Positions 62,469 to 64,000 of a stretch of 64,000 bases of DNA are shown one piece after another (positions within the stretch are counted from its first letter, which is position 1; every line of letters starts with the position of its first letter). The DNA lies in the NCBI GenBank assembly GCA_036925085.1, contig JAUPFP010000090.1, positions 186,001-250,000 on the forward strand. The letters run 5' to 3'. The translations under genes were made by a program, and so were the position numbers. Under the pieces are notes generated by a model, which saw only the letters and a list, made by a program, of their open reading frames with translations, was not told the DNA's origin and did not search any database. Source of the DNA: Brachycybe producta. Lineage: Eukaryota; Arthropoda; Diplopoda; Playtdesmida; Andrognathidae.

Positions 62469-62793
62469 CCTGTTTTGCCGTTCATCAAAATAGTACCTCC
62501 CCACCCATTATGAGGGCTATGTGGAGAGGAAGGTAAGGGGGCACAAAGTTTTAAGTGGCCCGGGGGGGGGGGCGCAACCTAATTATGTTACGAACAATGA
62601 CATCACAAACAATTTTGTTTATTTTGCGATATTTTCCGAATGATGCACTTCTTATTTTTATGTCAAAACCTCAAAAGCACCACAAATGTCAGTTACATGG
62701 TATCAATTCTTAAAAGACGATTATGCTTTTTTTAAAATTATATTTGGACCTAAATGTAGATTTATTAGTGCATATAAAATTGGTGCATGAATG
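62469..62793. other. No gene seen
   Basis: G tract near 62564; AT-rich remainder. Confidence 0.45.
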
Positions 62794-63225
62794 TACAGAG
62801 CCCTGTAAAGGACATGCGAGATTTTTTTTTAAAATCTCGACATTTCCACTTTTTCCAGAATCTCAACATTTCGACTTTTAATCTCGAAATTTCGACTTTT
62901 AATCTCTTTTTATTCGGTCATGTTAATTATGCCATGTTGTGCACACAATACTCTAATAATTACATTATCGCTGCTACAAGAGGGCGCTTGCAATAATTTC
63001 ATTATTAAAGTATGGTGCGCACAACATGGCATAATTAACATGACCGAATAAAAAGAGATTAAAAGTCGAAATGTCGAGATTAAAAGTCGAAATGTCGAGA
63101 TTAAAAGTCGAAATGTCGAGATTAAAAGTCGAAATGTCGAGATTAAAAGTCGAAATGTCGAGATTAAAAGTCGAAATGTCGAGATTTAAAAAAAAAAATC
63201 TCGCCTGTCATTTACAGGGCTCCGT
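62794..63225. mobile_element. Cgg-Q MITE copy 3 with six-unit internal array
   Basis: TACAGAGCCCTGTAAAGGAC and CATTTACAGGGCTCCGTA ends with TGAATG on both sides (62788-62793, 63226-63231). Centre TTATTCGGTCATGTTAATTA / TAATTAACATGACCGAATAA around CAAGAGGGCGCTTGC (AGAGGGCGC at 62979). The right arm has six 21-bp AAAAGTCGAAATGTCGAGAT units (63061-63186); the left arm has three. Confidence 0.85.
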
Positions 63226-63902
63226 ATGAATGTCCTCCCTTCTCTTCCTCCTTCTGTTTCTTTTTTTTTTCACGCAAAAATCTAAATATTTGCGTTTTTT
63301 TTTTTACAATCCGGTTTTTTTTCCGCCATTGACATTTCTTTTTTTCTGATAATAGTCATTAAGCATAGGGAAGAAAAAATTAATTTAACAATTATAAAGT
63401 AAATCTCGTTTCTTCATTTGTCCTCATTTTCATTAAATGTTACGCCATCTTCTTTATCCCAGTTTTTTTTTCTCCTCTCTCTTTATTTCTGCTTTTAACA
63501 AGAGCATATTTGCTAATTATACGTCAATTAACTAGCCTATTAAAGGAGTTAATGGGCAATAATTTTTTTTTTTACAGACATTTGTAGAATTTTTTTTTTT
63601 GGGTGGAGACAGGACTTTTATGGTGTTGAGATTTCTAATTAAGTTTACCCCATTATGAGCATATTTTATAAAGATAACTTTTAACAGTCCATTATAAAAC
63701 ACTAAGAAATATTCGACAATTACCGATTTTTTAAGTGTTTTAAAACTATATGTAAAATATATCACGTGACTTTTCTTATCTGTTAAATAAAATTAGTAAG
63801 ATTGGGCATGAAATAATGTATTATTAAGAATCTTGAATTCTCTTTTTCTTGGTTGATTTGTTTCTGATAATAATTATTTTTTTTGATAATTTATTTTATA
63901 AA
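63226..63902. other. AT-rich DNA, no gene seen
   Basis: Pyrimidine tracts near 63235-63300 and T tracts. No protein-like frame. Confidence 0.45.
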
Positions 63903-64000
63903 TAGGGCTCGGATTTTGATGCAATATCAACTGGAATGTTTCTCAGTATGTAGGCCCAAGTGCCAATTGTGAAGTGACAATCTCGTTTTTAGATGATAAA
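63903..64000 (+). mobile_element. hAT-like MITE, TAGGGCTCGG family (E4), cut by window end
   Basis: TAGGGCTCGGATTTTGATGC, AATGTTTCTCAGTATGTAGG and CCAATTGTGAAGTGACAATC follow E1 closely. Its right half lies outside the window. Confidence 0.8.

Overview
Window type. This looks like nuclear DNA from an invertebrate animal. It is AT-rich, full of homopolymer and dinucleotide tracts, and I cannot support a single intact protein-coding gene, tRNA or rRNA in 64 kb. Degenerate TTAGG-like arrays (about 47.69-47.88 kb) and a recurrent CCTAACCTAACC-bearing repeat make an arthropod plausible, but this is a weak inference. The stretch reads as intergenic or deep intronic DNA built almost entirely from short non-autonomous transposons inserted into one another.

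Mobile content. The dominant family is a ~205-bp, almost fully palindromic element, here called PalA (16 copies). It has an ACAGGCA terminus and 8-9-bp target duplications. Three sister families (PalB, PalC, PalD) keep the terminus and the core but differ in the ~20-30 bp between them. A second abundant family, Fold1 (13 loci), is a foldback around the motif TTTCAAAATAAAC and includes a tandem run of palindromes at 42.5-43.4 kb. Several Harbinger-like elements have TAA/TTA target duplications (3972-4438, 13459-13881, 17440-17872, 18614-19010, 23548-23980, 37188-37605, 56447-56935, 61712-61993). Others are hAT-like TAGGGCTCGG elements (8217, 9097, 52722, 63903), a TACGGAGCCCTG family carrying internal tandem arrays (Cgg-Q), nested inverted-repeat elements, two 5'-truncated LINE copies plus two 3'-end fragments, and one tRNA-like SINE remnant.

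Layout. 0-10 kb: PalA/PalB, Fold1 and Harbinger-like elements. 10-21 kb: nested inverted repeats, then a LINE inside a Harbinger-type repeat. 21-31 kb: a Fold1/J/PalA nest and a Harbinger-like element, then a large inverted-repeat element ending beside a CpG-rich segment (30.7-31.25 kb), the best promoter candidate in the window. 31-44 kb: AT-rich DNA with Fold1 copies, a 42-bp-arm palindrome at 36.06 kb, nested L/M elements and the foldback array. 44-54 kb: satellites with 20-36-bp periods. 54-64 kb: AT-rich DNA and more nested elements.

Most interesting signals. (1) The 9-mer AGRKGGCGC, the core of the CTCF site, occurs at about 16 places spread over many unrelated repeats and unique DNA, far above a rough chance expectation. 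(2) PalA carries a symmetric set of promoter-proximal motifs: GC boxes, CCAAT boxes and a central E-box/CRE. (3) PalA-D evolve by exchanging subterminal modules. (4) PalA is inserted in at least eight other families, so it is probably the youngest. All functional readings are hypotheses. The sequence shows only the motifs and the repeat structure.
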